A DNA stretch of 64,000 nucleotides from CAZYVD01 sp964651045 (GTDB lineage: Bacteria; Zhuqueibacterota; QNDG01; DSAB01): NCBI GenBank assembly GCA_964651045.1, contig CAZYVD010000008.1, positions 1 to 64,000 on the forward strand, in the 5' to 3' direction. Position 1 is the first letter of the stretch. The number at the start of each line of letters is the position of its first letter. A program made the position numbers and the translations under genes. Below, piece by piece: positions 51,557 to 60,998 of this stretch. The notes beneath the pieces were generated by a model, which was given only the letters and a program-made list of their open reading frames with translations, had not been told where the DNA came from and did not search any database.

Positions 51557-52804
51557 TTATGAGTTCATGGAGTTTAAGAATTCCGCATTGTTTTTTGTAC
51601 CCTTCATCTTCTGAAGTAGGAATTCCATTGCCTCTGTCATTGTCATCTCATTCAACAGTTTTCTTAATATCCAGACTCTGTTGAGTTCGTTTTTAGCAAG
51701 TAGAAGTTCTTCCTTTCTTGTTCCAGATTTATTAATGTCTATTGCAGGAAAGATTCTGCGGTCAGAGAGCTGTCTGTTGAGCTGCAATTCCATGTTTCCG
51801 GTTCCCTTAAACTCCTCAAAGATCACCTCATCCATTCTGCTTCCTGTGTCTATCAGTGCTGTTGCTATAACTGTCAGGCTTCCTCCCTCTTCGACATTTC
51901 TTGCAGCACCAAAAAACCTTTTTGGACGATGAAGCGCATTTGAATCAACACCTCCAGAGAGTATCTTTCCTGATAATGGAACCACAACATTATGTGCTCT
52001 TGCAAGACGGGTGAGTGAGTCGAGAAGAATTACTACATCGTGCCCATATTCTACAAGTCTCTTTGCCTTTTCGAGAACCATGTCTGCAACCTGAACATGT
52101 CTTTCTGCCGGCTCATCGAATGTGGAGCTTATGACCTCTGCATTTACAGATCGTTCCATGTCTGTTACCTCTTCGGGTCTCTCATCGATAAGCAGAACGA
52201 TTAGTGTTATCTCGGGATGATTTGTTGTGATTGAGTTGGCAATCTTCTGAAGAATCGTGGTCTTTCCTGTTCTTGGCTGAGCAACTATTAACCCCCTTTG
52301 CCCCTTGCCAATAGGTGTGAGCATGTCCATTATTCTGGTTGTGAAATCTCTTGCATCCCTTTCCAGCTTTATTCGTTCGTTTGGATAGAGTGGAGTGAGA
52401 TTGTCAAAGAGTATCTTGTGTTTGGCCTCTTCAGGATTTTCATAATTTACTGCCTCGACCTTGATCAGGGCAAAAAATCTCTCGTTTTCTTTTGGTGGTC
52501 TTACCTGTCCACTCACAACGTCTCCTGTTCTTAGACTGAACCTCTTGATCTGGGACGGAGAAACATAGATATCGTCTGGTCCAGGGAGATAATTTGTATC
52601 TGCAGAGCGCAAAAATCCATAGCCATCCGGCAGTATTTCGAGTACTCCTTCTGAGAAGATGTTTCCATCCTTTTGAGTCTGAGTTTCTAAAATCTTGAAT
52701 ATGAGTTCCTGTTTCCTCAAGCCTGAGTATCCAGGAACATTCATTCCCTGTGCCAGAGATATTAGTTCAGAGATCTTCATTTTTTGTAATTCTGCAATAT
52801 CCAT
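51557..52804 (-). CDS. rho: transcription termination factor Rho
   Basis: A 415-residue Rho helicase, close to the 419 of E. coli. The N-terminal helix bundle (about residues 1-45) has MKISELISLAQGMNVPG; the RNA-binding OB fold (about 48-125) has GVLEILPDGYGFLR. The motor domain has the Walker A GLIVAQPRTGKTT near 172, the Walker B VVILLDSLTRLAR near 258, the Q-loop region (SGGVDSNALHRPKRFFGAARN) and ROSLTVIATA-like GGSLTVIATALIDTGSRMD. A complete factor. It lies ahead of rpmE, a known order. Confidence 0.97.
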   Translation of the reverse strand: MDIAELQKMKISELISLAQGMNVPGYSGLRKQELIFKILETQTQKDGNIFSEGVLEILPDGYGFLRSADTNYLPGPDDIYVSPSQIKRFSLRTGDVVSGQVRPPKENERFFALIKVEAVNYENPEEAKHKILFDNLTPLYPNERIKLERDARDFTTRIMDMLTPIGKGQRGLIVAQPRTGKTTILQKIANSITTNHPEITLIVLLIDERPEEVTDMERSVNAEVISSTFDEPAERHVQVADMVLEKAKRLVEYGHDVVILLDSLTRLARAHNVVVPLSGKILSGGVDSNALHRPKRFFGAARNVEEGGSLTVIATALIDTGSRMDEVIFEEFKGTGNMELQLNRQLSDRRIFPAIDINKSGTRKEELLLAKNELNRVWILRKLLNEMTMTEAMEFLLQKMKGTKNNAEFLNSMNS

Positions 52805-53111
52805 CTAATACCCCTCTATTGATAATGTTAAGAATCAAAGTATAGTAAAACTTACTATATGATACTTCTTTCTGAATTCTCCTCTTTATTAAAATTAATG
52901 GTTGAATTTTACAACAATAAGATACTTTTAAATGGTTAAAGAGGCCATCAGAAGCAATGTTTGTAATTCTACATCTTTTAAAAGAATTTAAAAAATTCTA
53001 TTATTTTGTCAAGTACAATATTAAATTTTTATATTTTTCTTTCGGATCATTTTCTTGACAAAGAATATAATAATAGGTATATTTTAAAAGTATATTTATA
53101 AGGCAGTAGTA
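52805..53111. promoter_or_regulatory. divergent rho-nadA promoter region
   Basis: For nadA: TTGACA (53055-53060), 17 bases, TATATT (53078-53083), about 28 bases ahead of ATG 53112; this is the best sigma70-type promoter seen here. For rho (minus): TTGACA (53012-53007), 16 bases, TAAATT (52990-52985), which leaves a leader of about 175 bases. That leader contains the hairpin TATAGTAA-AAC-TTACTATA (52841-52859). No gene is seen in the gap. Confidence 0.65.
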
Positions 53112-54020
53112 ATGAATAAACAAATATTAAGAAAAGATATAGAAGATCTTAAGAAAAAGAAAGATGCAGTAATACTGGTTCATAACTATCAGATAGGTGA
53201 AGTTCAGGACATGGCCGATTATCTTGGTGATTCACTCGGGCTTTCTCAAAAAGCAGCGGTTGTCTCTAACTCCATGATCGTATTCTGCGGAGTAAGGTTC
53301 ATGGCAGAAACTGCAAAGATTCTATCTCCAGAAAAGAAGGTTATTCTCTCACACATGGATGCTGGTTGTCCAATGGCAGAGATGGTAGATGTCGAGAATC
53401 TGAGGAAACTTAAAGAGAAACACAGAGATGCGGTTGTTGTTACGTATGTTAACTCAACTGCAGATGTAAAGGCAGAATCGGATGTTTGCTGTACATCTGC
53501 AAATGCTGTCAAGGTAGTTCAGAACATCGAGGCAGATGAGATAATCTTTACTCCTGATAAAAATCTTGCCTCTTATGTCCAGAGATTCACCGATAAGAAG
53601 ATAATACCCTGGGATGGATTCTGTTATGTGCATAACAGGTTCACAAGAGAGGAGGTGATAGCGGCTAAAAGGGCACATCCGGATGGTGTTTTGATGGTTC
53701 ATCCTGAATGTAGGCCTGAGGTGATTGATGTGGCGGATGAGGTTCTGTCAACAGGTGGAATGGTTCGATTTGCAAGGGAGTCCTCATATAAGAAGTTTCT
53801 CGTTGGTACAGAGGAGGGAATAATTTATAGGCTGAAAAAGGAGAATCCTGAAAAGATATTCTACTCGGCAGGCAGCGCAAAGATGTGCAGGGGCATGAAA
53901 TTGACAAGACTGGAGGATCTACACGAGGCCCTTGCCACAGAACAATTAGAAATAGATTTACCTGATGATATCATCTCGAGGGCAAGAAAATCTCTTGAGA
54001 GGATGTTGGAATATGTCTGA
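53112..54020 (+). CDS. nadA: quinolinate synthase
   Basis: A 302-residue NadA, a [4Fe-4S] enzyme that makes quinolinate from iminoaspartate and dihydroxyacetone phosphate in NAD synthesis. The three cluster Cys are visible: VFCGVRFMAE near residue 56, DVCCTSANA near 125, and AKMCRGMKL near 258. The substrate segments HNYQIGEVQDMADYLGDSL and HPECRPEV are present. It has a strong promoter. NadB lies 3 kb away on the other strand; NadC is not in the window. It overlaps mnmA by eight bases. Confidence 0.97.
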   Translation: MNKQILRKDIEDLKKKKDAVILVHNYQIGEVQDMADYLGDSLGLSQKAAVVSNSMIVFCGVRFMAETAKILSPEKKVILSHMDAGCPMAEMVDVENLRKLKEKHRDAVVVTYVNSTADVKAESDVCCTSANAVKVVQNIEADEIIFTPDKNLASYVQRFTDKKIIPWDGFCYVHNRFTREEVIAAKRAHPDGVLMVHPECRPEVIDVADEVLSTGGMVRFARESSYKKFLVGTEEGIIYRLKKENPEKIFYSAGSAKMCRGMKLTRLEDLHEALATEQLEIDLPDDIISRARKSLERMLEYV

Positions 54021-55098
54021 GGATCGGGTTGTGGTAGCAATGAGCGGTGGAGTCGATTCATCTGTTGCTGCCGCATTTTTAATAGAAAAGGGATATGAAG
54101 TAATAGGTGTGACAATAAAGCGATGGTCGGAAAGTTTTGATAGAGATTCATGGAAAGATATTGAGGATGCCAGAAGAGTTGCCGAAAAATTGAAAATTCC
54201 ACATCATGTTCTCTCTCTTGATGCCCAATTTGAAAGGAAAGTTGTAGATTATTTTGTTTCTGAATATTTAAAAGGAAGGACACCAAACCCCTGTGCGCTA
54301 TGCAACCCCAATATAAAATTTGGAGATCTGTTTCTGTTTGCAGAGAGGATGAATGCAAAATACATATGTACAGGTCATTATGCAATTATCTCATCTAGAG
54401 ATGGGATGCCTGTTTTAAGAAGGGGAAAAGAGAGGGCAAAGGATCAGTCCTATTTTCTTGCGCGACTGAAGCGGGAGTCTCTAAGCAGGATCATATTTCC
54501 TGTTGGCAGCTTTCCGAAGTCGAAGATTAGGAAGCTTGCAGAGAGGTTTGGACTTCACATATCTGACAAAAAAGAGAGTCAGGAGGTCTGCTTTGTTCCT
54601 GATGGGAAGGTAGCAGAGTTTGTAAAGAGGTATTCTGGAAGTAAGATTTTACCCGGCCCTATTGTAGATATGGATGGAAATGTTATCGGCACTCACGATG
54701 GGATAGTCGGATATACAATAGGCCAGAGGAAGGGTCTGGGAGTCAGTAGTGACAGACCCCTTTATATAATAAAGATAGATTGTTCAACAAATACAATCTA
54801 TGTTGGGAACAAAGAAGATCTTTATAATAAAAGATTTATTGCAAAGAACCCTAACTGGATTGGTTTTGATGGAGGCATGGAGGCATTCAGAGCAGTTGTA
54901 AAGATAAGATATCAACATCGAGCAGCAGCAGCAAGGATCAGAGTAGTTGATAGTAGCCAGCTGGATATCCAGTTCGAGAAGAAACAGAGGGCCATAACAC
55001 CAGGTCAGCTTGCAGTATTTTATGATGGAGATGTTGTATTGGGTTCAGCATGGATCGATAGAGTAATTAATGAGAAAAATGAGAAGGAGAAGCAATGA
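54013..55098 (+). CDS. mnmA: tRNA-uridine 2-sulfurtransferase
   Basis: A 361-residue MnmA (TrmU), which thiolates U34 of Glu, Gln and Lys tRNAs. The ATP loop is AMSGGVDSSVAAAFL near residue 9; the active-site Cys pair lies in TPNPCALCNP near 95 and EVCFVPDG near 192. The HDGIVGYTIGQRKGLGVS block near 232 is also typical. ATG 54013 overlaps the nadA stop by eight bases. A tRNA-Gln(TTG) target gene is present at 18.3 kb. Pairing of nadA with a thiolation enzyme suggests shared Fe-S and sulfur supply, but this is inference. Confidence 0.95.
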   Translation: MSEDRVVVAMSGGVDSSVAAAFLIEKGYEVIGVTIKRWSESFDRDSWKDIEDARRVAEKLKIPHHVLSLDAQFERKVVDYFVSEYLKGRTPNPCALCNPNIKFGDLFLFAERMNAKYICTGHYAIISSRDGMPVLRRGKERAKDQSYFLARLKRESLSRIIFPVGSFPKSKIRKLAERFGLHISDKKESQEVCFVPDGKVAEFVKRYSGSKILPGPIVDMDGNVIGTHDGIVGYTIGQRKGLGVSSDRPLYIIKIDCSTNTIYVGNKEDLYNKRFIAKNPNWIGFDGGMEAFRAVVKIRYQHRAAAARIRVVDSSQLDIQFEKKQRAITPGQLAVFYDGDVVLGSAWIDRVINEKNEKEKQ

Positions 55099-55553
55099 GA
55101 AGAGAATTTGTTAAATGTCTGATGCCCTTTTTAGTATTGTTTGTTTTTTTTGTCCTTGTGTCTGACTGTACAAAGAAGAAGGATCAGGGGATTGAGTGGA
55201 TGACAGACCTGCAAAAAGCACTTACTATTGCAGAGAAACAAGACAAGCCACTGATGATTGACTTTATGGCAACATGGTGCCCGCCATGCAAGAAGATGGA
55301 GGATTCTACATTCAGCGACCCGCGAGTAATAGAAAAGGCTGGATCGTTTGTAACGCTTCGCATCGATGTTGACAAGCAGGGAGAGATTGCGGATAAATAT
55401 AACTGCAATGCGAGCAAATATGGGGGCATAGGAATTCCAAACATACTATTCATGACACATGAAGAAAAGAGGCTTAGACACATCATTGGCTACAGGAAGC
55501 CGGATGTGCTTCTTTCAGAAATGGATTCTGTGCTGTCGGTTTACTATAAATAG
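55095..55553 (+). CDS. periplasmic thioredoxin-fold protein
   Basis: A 152-residue protein with an N-terminal hydrophobic signal (about residues 8-25), then a Cys within VSDCTKKK. The Cys could be a lipidation site, but Asp just before it breaks the usual lipobox, so this is doubtful. The thioredoxin domain (about 33-148) has the site MATWCPPCKKMEDSTF near 58 and the cis-Pro GIGIPNILFM near 112. This resembles the DsbD C-terminal domain or SoxW-type reductases. It overlaps mnmA by four bases. Reduction of disulfides outside the cytoplasm is likely; the partner is unknown. Confidence 0.85.
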   Translation: MRREFVKCLMPFLVLFVFFVLVSDCTKKKDQGIEWMTDLQKALTIAEKQDKPLMIDFMATWCPPCKKMEDSTFSDPRVIEKAGSFVTLRIDVDKQGEIADKYNCNASKYGGIGIPNILFMTHEEKRLRHIIGYRKPDVLLSEMDSVLSVYYK

Positions 55554-55622
55554 GACTCTGGTTTTATGCTTGTCTGAGATTTATTGGTTTTGGCTTCCTG
55601 TTTATACGCGGAGAAAAAGACA

Positions 55623-56420
55623 ATGGAAAAGGTTACAATACCAGCTTTAAAGAAGATGAAAAAGGCGGGCGAGAAGATCGTCTGCCTCACTGCCTATGAC
55701 TGGATCCTTGCAACCCTGCTCGATCAGGCAGGAATAGACCTGATTCTTGTCGGAGATTCTGGAGCAATGGTGTTTGCGGGTCATCAGACTACTCTACCAA
55801 TAACGATGGATCAAATGATATACCATACCCAGGCTGTATCGAGAGGTGTGGAAAGGGCTCTATTGATTGCCGACATGCCTTTCCTCTCATTTCAAGTAAA
55901 CACTGATGAGGCCCTCAGGAATGCTGGTCGATTTCTTAAGGAGGGAAATGCAGAGGGAGTAAAGATAGAGGGTGGTAAGCCTGTGGCAGGGACGATTCGA
56001 AGGCTCGTGGACGCAGGAATCCCTGTTATGGGACACCTTGGACTCACACCGCAGTCGATATGTCTGTTTGGCGGACATACCCTTCGTGGAAAGAGAGAAG
56101 AGGAGATGATGGAGCTGAAGGAGGATGCGGCGATTCTTGAGGAGGCAGGTGCATTTGCCATTGTGCTTGAAAAGATGCCAGCATCCCTTGCTGCAGAGAT
56201 CACAAGATCGGTTTCTATACCGACGATCGGGATAGGAGCAGGCCCTGAGTGCGATGGACAGATAGTGGTGACTCACGACATACTCGGTCTTTTTGAGAAA
56301 TTTAAGCCGAAATTTGTAAGGAGATATGCAGAGCTTGCACCAGAGATAAGAAGAGCCGTAAAATCTTTTATTAAAGATACAAAAAATGGAGATTATCCAT
56401 CCATGGAGGAGAGTTACTAA
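55623..56420 (+). CDS. panB: 3-methyl-2-oxobutanoate hydroxymethyltransferase
   Basis: A 265-residue PanB, which makes ketopantoate from 2-oxoisovalerate and 5,10-methylene-THF, the first step to pantothenate and CoA. Motifs: CLTAYDWILATLLDQAGID near residue 21, LVGDSGAMVFAGHQTTLPIT near 40, AEGVKIEGG near 114, GHLGLTPQS near 135, and IGIGAGPECDGQI near 199. The metal-binding Asp and Glu residues of the family are in place. ATG 55623 has GGAG upstream. PanC and PanD are not in the window. Its stop overlaps the next gene by one base. Confidence 0.96.
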   Translation: MEKVTIPALKKMKKAGEKIVCLTAYDWILATLLDQAGIDLILVGDSGAMVFAGHQTTLPITMDQMIYHTQAVSRGVERALLIADMPFLSFQVNTDEALRNAGRFLKEGNAEGVKIEGGKPVAGTIRRLVDAGIPVMGHLGLTPQSICLFGGHTLRGKREEEMMELKEDAAILEEAGAFAIVLEKMPASLAAEITRSVSIPTIGIGAGPECDGQIVVTHDILGLFEKFKPKFVRRYAELAPEIRRAVKSFIKDTKNGDYPSMEESY

Positions 56421-56884
56421 TGGAATCTTCACTGCTATTTTTTCTTGTTGGTCTGACAATATTTTTAGTAAGTATTTTAGTCAGGATCGATTCTCAGAGA
56501 GTTCGACTCATTCTATTTACAGCTGCTGGTTTTGTATCTGCATCTGTTGTTGGAAAACTTTCAGGACAGGCCCTGTATTCAAATCTTAACATTCCATGGT
56601 CTCTGTATGCAGTAGTAGGTGGTCTTGCAGGTGTAGTATTATATGTTGCGGAAAGGCTCGAAATAATCACCCGTCCTGGTATTCGATACATGGCCACAAT
56701 AATTCTTGCAGCCGTGATTTTTGGCGCTTTTTACACTCTTACAGTAATCTATTATAGTATAATAAAGATAGATTATTCAGGATCTTTTCTTCCCTTTACT
56801 CTTCTGTTGATAAGTTTTGTCATTGTCTTTGGATATACGCTACCTGTGAGGTTTATTGGGCAGAAAAAAGGTGATAAGAATTAG
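56420..56884 (+). CDS. membrane protein of unknown function, about five spans
   Basis: A 154-residue protein with hydrophobic segments at about residues 3-21, 31-51, 60-77, 90-112 and 122-143, and a short basic C-terminus (GQKKGDKN). No motif that I recognise. Its ATG shares one base with the panB stop, and GGAGGAG lies ahead, so it is a real gene of the nadA-mnmA-panB operon. Its stop faces the nadB stop across 14 bases. Nothing in the sequence shows a transport substrate. Confidence 0.75.
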   Translation: MESSLLFFLVGLTIFLVSILVRIDSQRVRLILFTAAGFVSASVVGKLSGQALYSNLNIPWSLYAVVGGLAGVVLYVAERLEIITRPGIRYMATIILAAVIFGAFYTLTVIYYSIIKIDYSGSFLPFTLLLISFVIVFGYTLPVRFIGQKKGDKN

Positions 56885-56898
56885 AATTAACAAGATGT

Positions 56899-58548
56899 TT
56901 AATATTGAGGAAAAACATCAGAAAATTGTTTCAGTGATATCTCTGTTCCCTGAATAACACTATTACCCTTCCAGTTCTTATCGTCCCTCTTAGGATAGTC
57001 TGTTGTATAATGGAGTCCTCTGCTCTCCTTTCTGAAGAGTGCAGATCTTATAATCAGAGAGGCAATGTATGAGAGATTCCGCAGTTCAAGAAGGGCTGGT
57101 GTGACCCTTGTCTTTTTATAGAACTGTTCTATTTGATCTGCTACCAGATTTATTCTTTTGCCAGCCCTGATGAGTCTTTCATCTGAACGCACAATTCCAA
57201 CATAATCCCACATGAGACGCTGGATTTCTCGTTTATCGTGTGAAATCAATATCCACTCTTCATGATTGTACGTTCCTTCATCGTTCCATCTGGGGACGTC
57301 GGGTATTGAAATCTTTTTCTCATTTATATATAATTTTGCACTTAGATAGGCGTGATAAGAAAACACAAGTGCCTCTAGAAGAGAGTTTGATGCGAGTCTG
57401 TTAGCTCCATGGACTCCAGTACAGGCAGCCTCGCCAGTAACATAGAGTCCTTCTATCGTACTCCTTCCACTCAGGTCAGTCATTACCCCACCACACATGT
57501 AGTGTGCGGCAGGAACCACAGGGATCGGTTCTTGTGTCATGTCTATTTTTAGCGACAGGAGTTTCTCGTTTATTTGTGGGAACCTGTTTCTTAGCTTCTC
57601 TCCATCTAAATGGGTTACATCTAAATATACACACGGCTCTCCCCTTTTCTTCATTTCTGAATCGATTGCTCTTGCAACCACATCCCTCGGGGCAAGATCT
57701 GCCTGCGGATGATACTTTTTCATGAATGGTTTACCGTCACTTGTGATCAGGATTCCCCCAAAGCCTCTTACTGCCTCAGAAATAAGAAAAGAGTCTCCGT
57801 CAGGGTGATACAGAGAGGTGGGGTGAAATTGCATGAATTCGAGGTTTGCAATTGCTGCTCCTGCCCTGTAGGCCATGGCTATTCCATCACCTGTTGCAAT
57901 TGAGGGGTTTGTAGTGTGCTGATAGACCTGTCCAGTTCCACCTGTTGCAAGCAGTGTGACGTTTGAGATGTACTCCTCCACCCTTCCGCTGATTCCATCA
58001 AGCACATATGCTCCCCAGCAGTGAATCCTGCCTGGTTTTTTCTTCCCACTCTTTTCGATGTGGTGTTCTGTGATGATTTCTACTGCACTGTGATTGTCAA
58101 ACACCTCAATGTTTGGATGATTTTTCACCTTTTCGAGGAGAGCCTGTTCAACGGCCTGTCCTGTTTTGTCTTTCACATGAACGATCCGATTTTTTGAGTG
58201 TCCTCCTTCTCTGCCAAGATCAAAATTTGATCCACCTGATCCTGACGTGAACTTAACTCCCCAGCGCTGAAGATCATAGATGCGCTCAGGCCCTTCACGG
58301 ACTATGAGCTCTACGGCTTTTTTGTTACAAAGCCCTACACCTGCAACGAGTGTGTCGTTTATGTGAGTTTCGAAAGAATCACCAGGATCAAATACCGCTG
58401 CTATTCCTCCCTGGGCGTAATTTGTGTTGGAATCGGCTCTTTCTTTCTTTGTAACAACCATAACGGTTCCAGATTGTGCAGCGCGCAGAGCAAAGGAAAG
58501 TCCTGCTGCACCGCTTCCTATTACCAGAAAATCTGCCCTCTTGGCCAA
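56899..58548 (-). CDS. nadB: L-aspartate oxidase
   Basis: A 549-residue flavoenzyme that makes iminoaspartate for NadA. FAD site: FLVIGSGAAGLSFALRAA near residue 7. Then SNTNYAQGGIAAV near 41 (the family signature), HSKNRIVHVKD near 117, the conserved FMQFHPTS near 241, and AAHYMCGGVMTDLSGRSTI near 355. The C-terminal helical domain (about 430-549) is present. The start is TTG at 58548 with GGAG upstream. The gene is followed by no other minus gene; upstream it lies 12 bases after the NtrC-type regulator. Confidence 0.95.
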   Translation of the reverse strand: MAKRADFLVIGSGAAGLSFALRAAQSGTVMVVTKKERADSNTNYAQGGIAAVFDPGDSFETHINDTLVAGVGLCNKKAVELIVREGPERIYDLQRWGVKFTSGSGGSNFDLGREGGHSKNRIVHVKDKTGQAVEQALLEKVKNHPNIEVFDNHSAVEIITEHHIEKSGKKKPGRIHCWGAYVLDGISGRVEEYISNVTLLATGGTGQVYQHTTNPSIATGDGIAMAYRAGAAIANLEFMQFHPTSLYHPDGDSFLISEAVRGFGGILITSDGKPFMKKYHPQADLAPRDVVARAIDSEMKKRGEPCVYLDVTHLDGEKLRNRFPQINEKLLSLKIDMTQEPIPVVPAAHYMCGGVMTDLSGRSTIEGLYVTGEAACTGVHGANRLASNSLLEALVFSYHAYLSAKLYINEKKISIPDVPRWNDEGTYNHEEWILISHDKREIQRLMWDYVGIVRSDERLIRAGKRINLVADQIEQFYKKTRVTPALLELRNLSYIASLIIRSALFRKESRGLHYTTDYPKRDDKNWKGNSVIQGTEISLKQFSDVFPQY

Positions 58549-58560
58549 TTGAAGATCTCC

Positions 58561-59928
58561 TTATCTTTTAATGGGAATGTTATACTTTTTCGCCTTTCTA
58601 TAAATCGTTGCCCGACCGATTCCCAGCTTTCGAGCAACTCTGGTCACATTACCCTCATATTCTAGAAGAGTCTTTCGAAGCACCTCCACTTCTAGTCTTT
58701 CAAGCCATTTGGGCAGATTCTCTTCAGGAAAATCGACTTCATCTTGCTCAAATGCCAGTATATATGAAGGAATGCATTCTTTGGTTATTATATCCTTGTC
58801 GGTAAGCACGATTGCCCTCTCTATGACATTCTCAAGTTCTCTTACATTACCAGGCCAGTGGTAGTTCATCAAAGCCTTCAGCGGTTCTTTATGAATATCC
58901 CTTACCTTTTTGTTTTCCCTCGAACTGTAGAGCCTGATAAAGTGAGCAACCAGTGACGGAATATCCTCTCTTCTTTCTCTGAGTGGAGGTAGTTTAATAG
59001 GGAACACACTTATTCTGTAATAGAGATCCTCACGAAATGTTCCCTGACGGACCTTTTCTTCCAGGTTTTTATTTGTTGCAGTTATCAACCGAACATCAAC
59101 CTTTACAGTAGTATTGCCACCGACTCTTTCGAACTCCATCGACTGGAGGACTCGCAATATTTTTGATTGTGTTGTAAGGCTCATGTCGCCGATCTCATCG
59201 AGAAATATTGTGCCATTATTGGCAAGTTCAAATTTTCCGATTCTTCGCGATGTGGCACCTGTAAAGGCTCCTCTCTCGTGTCCAAATAGCTCGCTTTCCA
59301 GAAGGGTTTCTGGAATTGCAGTGCAGTTGACCACAACAAATGGCTTGTTCTTTCTCCTCTCTGATTCGTTATGGATTGTTCTTGCTATGAGTTCCTTTCC
59401 TGTACCGCTCTCTCCCTGTATTAGTATTGTAACATTGCTATCTATTACTTTTTCAAGATCACGAAATACGCTCTGCATCACCCCGCTGTTGCCAATGATG
59501 TTTTCGAATCTGTATCTATGTTTTAATTCAGAGCGAAGGTTTTTTACTTCTCTTTCTAAAAGACTCTTCTCGAGCGCATTTTTAACAGTTATTGTAATAC
59601 GCTGCCTTGTAAAGGGTTTTGTAAGAAAGTCGTACGAACCAAGTTTCATTGATGATACTGCTCTCTCTATTGTTCCATGAGCAGTCATTATTACTACGGG
59701 GAGAGCAGGGAAACGCTCCTTTATCTTTTTTAATACCTCTATTCCATCCATTCCCGGCATTTGAAGATCTAAAAGTATGAGATCTATCTCATCATCAAGC
59801 TTTCTCAGGCAGGCCTCTCCGTTTGAAATAAGAATGACTTCATAATCCCTTGTTGCAGACAGGATTTCTTTTACAAGCCTTCTTGTGTTCAGGTCATCGT
59901 CTACTACCATGATTCTTCTTTTTTTCAT
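58561..59928 (-). CDS. NtrC-family sigma54-dependent response regulator
   Basis: A 455-residue regulator. Receiver domain (about residues 4-120): MVVDDD acidic pair, phosphate-accepting Asp in LILLDLQMPGMDG near 54, Thr in VVIMTAHG, Lys in FLTKPF. AAA+ domain (about 140-370): Walker A GESGTGKE near 172, the sigma54-contact loop GAFTGA near 222, and Walker B TIFLDEIGDM near 240. C-terminal Fis-type helix-turn-helix (about 410-455): VTRVARKLGIGRATIYRKAK. It needs RpoN. No histidine kinase gene is in the window. It overlaps lpxK by four bases, which suggests transcription with the lipid A genes. Confidence 0.95.
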   Translation of the reverse strand: MKKRRIMVVDDDLNTRRLVKEILSATRDYEVILISNGEACLRKLDDEIDLILLDLQMPGMDGIEVLKKIKERFPALPVVIMTAHGTIERAVSSMKLGSYDFLTKPFTRQRITITVKNALEKSLLEREVKNLRSELKHRYRFENIIGNSGVMQSVFRDLEKVIDSNVTILIQGESGTGKELIARTIHNESERRKNKPFVVVNCTAIPETLLESELFGHERGAFTGATSRRIGKFELANNGTIFLDEIGDMSLTTQSKILRVLQSMEFERVGGNTTVKVDVRLITATNKNLEEKVRQGTFREDLYYRISVFPIKLPPLRERREDIPSLVAHFIRLYSSRENKKVRDIHKEPLKALMNYHWPGNVRELENVIERAIVLTDKDIITKECIPSYILAFEQDEVDFPEENLPKWLERLEVEVLRKTLLEYEGNVTRVARKLGIGRATIYRKAKKYNIPIKR

Positions 59929-60989
59929 TGTCTAATCGCTCCTCTTAAGAGTGAATCTATTTTTCTTGAGAATTCATGATTAGTATCGTGGATTTCAAAT
60001 TTGATTCTTAAATAGTAAAGAGGAAAATTAGTTTTATTAAAATATGGAATTCGGAAGGAGTCCTTTTCGGTGGTAACAATTCCATCGACTCGGTACTTTT
60101 CTGCTATATCTAAAATATGTTGAATATCTTTTTTAGTGTACCAGTGGTGATCTCTGAATTGGACAAACCTCTCTATTTTGATGTTTAATTCTTCGAGGCT
60201 CTTTCTGAATGATTCTGGAGATCCTATGCCTGCAAAGGCTACCACTTTTCTATCTTTAAGATGATCTAGTGGAAGGATTTTTTTGTTGTCCATTCTTACA
60301 AACTCGAGCGGTTTATGATCCGAGAATATAACAGGCGAATCTGTATATCGACGTATATGTTTGATGACCTTTTCGCGCTTTTTTATCTGTTGTTTTCTTG
60401 ATATTATTATTATATCGGCTTCTCTGAGCGATGTGAGCGGTTCTCTCAGCGGACCTGCAGGAAGAAGCTGGCCGTTTCCCCACGGATCTATTCCATTTAC
60501 TACAACAATATCTAGGTCTCTTTTCATTCTAAGATGCTGGAATCCATCATCGAGGATCAGGATGTTGCATCCCATTTTTTTTACTGCTATTGCACCACTT
60601 TTTGTCCGATCTTGTCCCACGATTACAGGTATGGTTTGTAGATTTTTAGCAAGAAGGGATGGCTCATCACCAGCTATTTTCGGTTGTGTGCATATGTTTT
60701 TTCCGTCAGATACAATCACTATTTCTCCGCCCTTTCTTCCATATCCCCTGCTTAATATTGCCGGTCTGTAGCCCTTTGAAAGGAGATGTTCAGCAATGGT
60801 CTCGACAAGAGGTGTCTTTCCACTCCCTCCTACTGTTATGTTTCCTATGCTTATGACTATTGCATCTATCCTTATAGAGGGTAAAATCTCTTTCTTATAT
60901 AGAAGTCTGCGAAGTTCTGTTATGGCTCGATATGTCAGCGATAAAGGTGATAAGATATAGCCTGCAGTACTGTTTTGCCATATATTCAT
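59925..60989 (-). CDS. lpxK: tetraacyldisaccharide 4'-kinase
   Basis: A 354-residue LpxK, which adds the 4'-phosphate to lipid A disaccharide at the inner membrane. An N-terminal membrane-associated helix is followed by the Walker A loop SIGNITVGGSGKTPLVE near residue 49, LSRGYGRKGG near 79, GDEPSLLAKNL near 105, and ILDDGFQHLRMKRDLDIVV near 147. The C-terminal lobe includes VVAFAGIGSPESF near 251 and TTEKDSFRIP. Complete. It starts nine bases after lpxB and overlaps the regulator gene by four. Confidence 0.95.
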   Translation of the reverse strand: MNIWQNSTAGYILSPLSLTYRAITELRRLLYKKEILPSIRIDAIVISIGNITVGGSGKTPLVETIAEHLLSKGYRPAILSRGYGRKGGEIVIVSDGKNICTQPKIAGDEPSLLAKNLQTIPVIVGQDRTKSGAIAVKKMGCNILILDDGFQHLRMKRDLDIVVVNGIDPWGNGQLLPAGPLREPLTSLREADIIIISRKQQIKKREKVIKHIRRYTDSPVIFSDHKPLEFVRMDNKKILPLDHLKDRKVVAFAGIGSPESFRKSLEELNIKIERFVQFRDHHWYTKKDIQHILDIAEKYRVDGIVTTEKDSFRIPYFNKTNFPLYYLRIKFEIHDTNHEFSRKIDSLLRGAIRQ

Positions 60990-60998
60990 TTCATGAAA

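Noticed and set aside
59114..59680. A 188-codon open frame opposite the NtrC-type regulator
   Set aside because: Antisense shadow of the AAA+ and receiver domains; Ser- and Pro-rich with no family resemblance.
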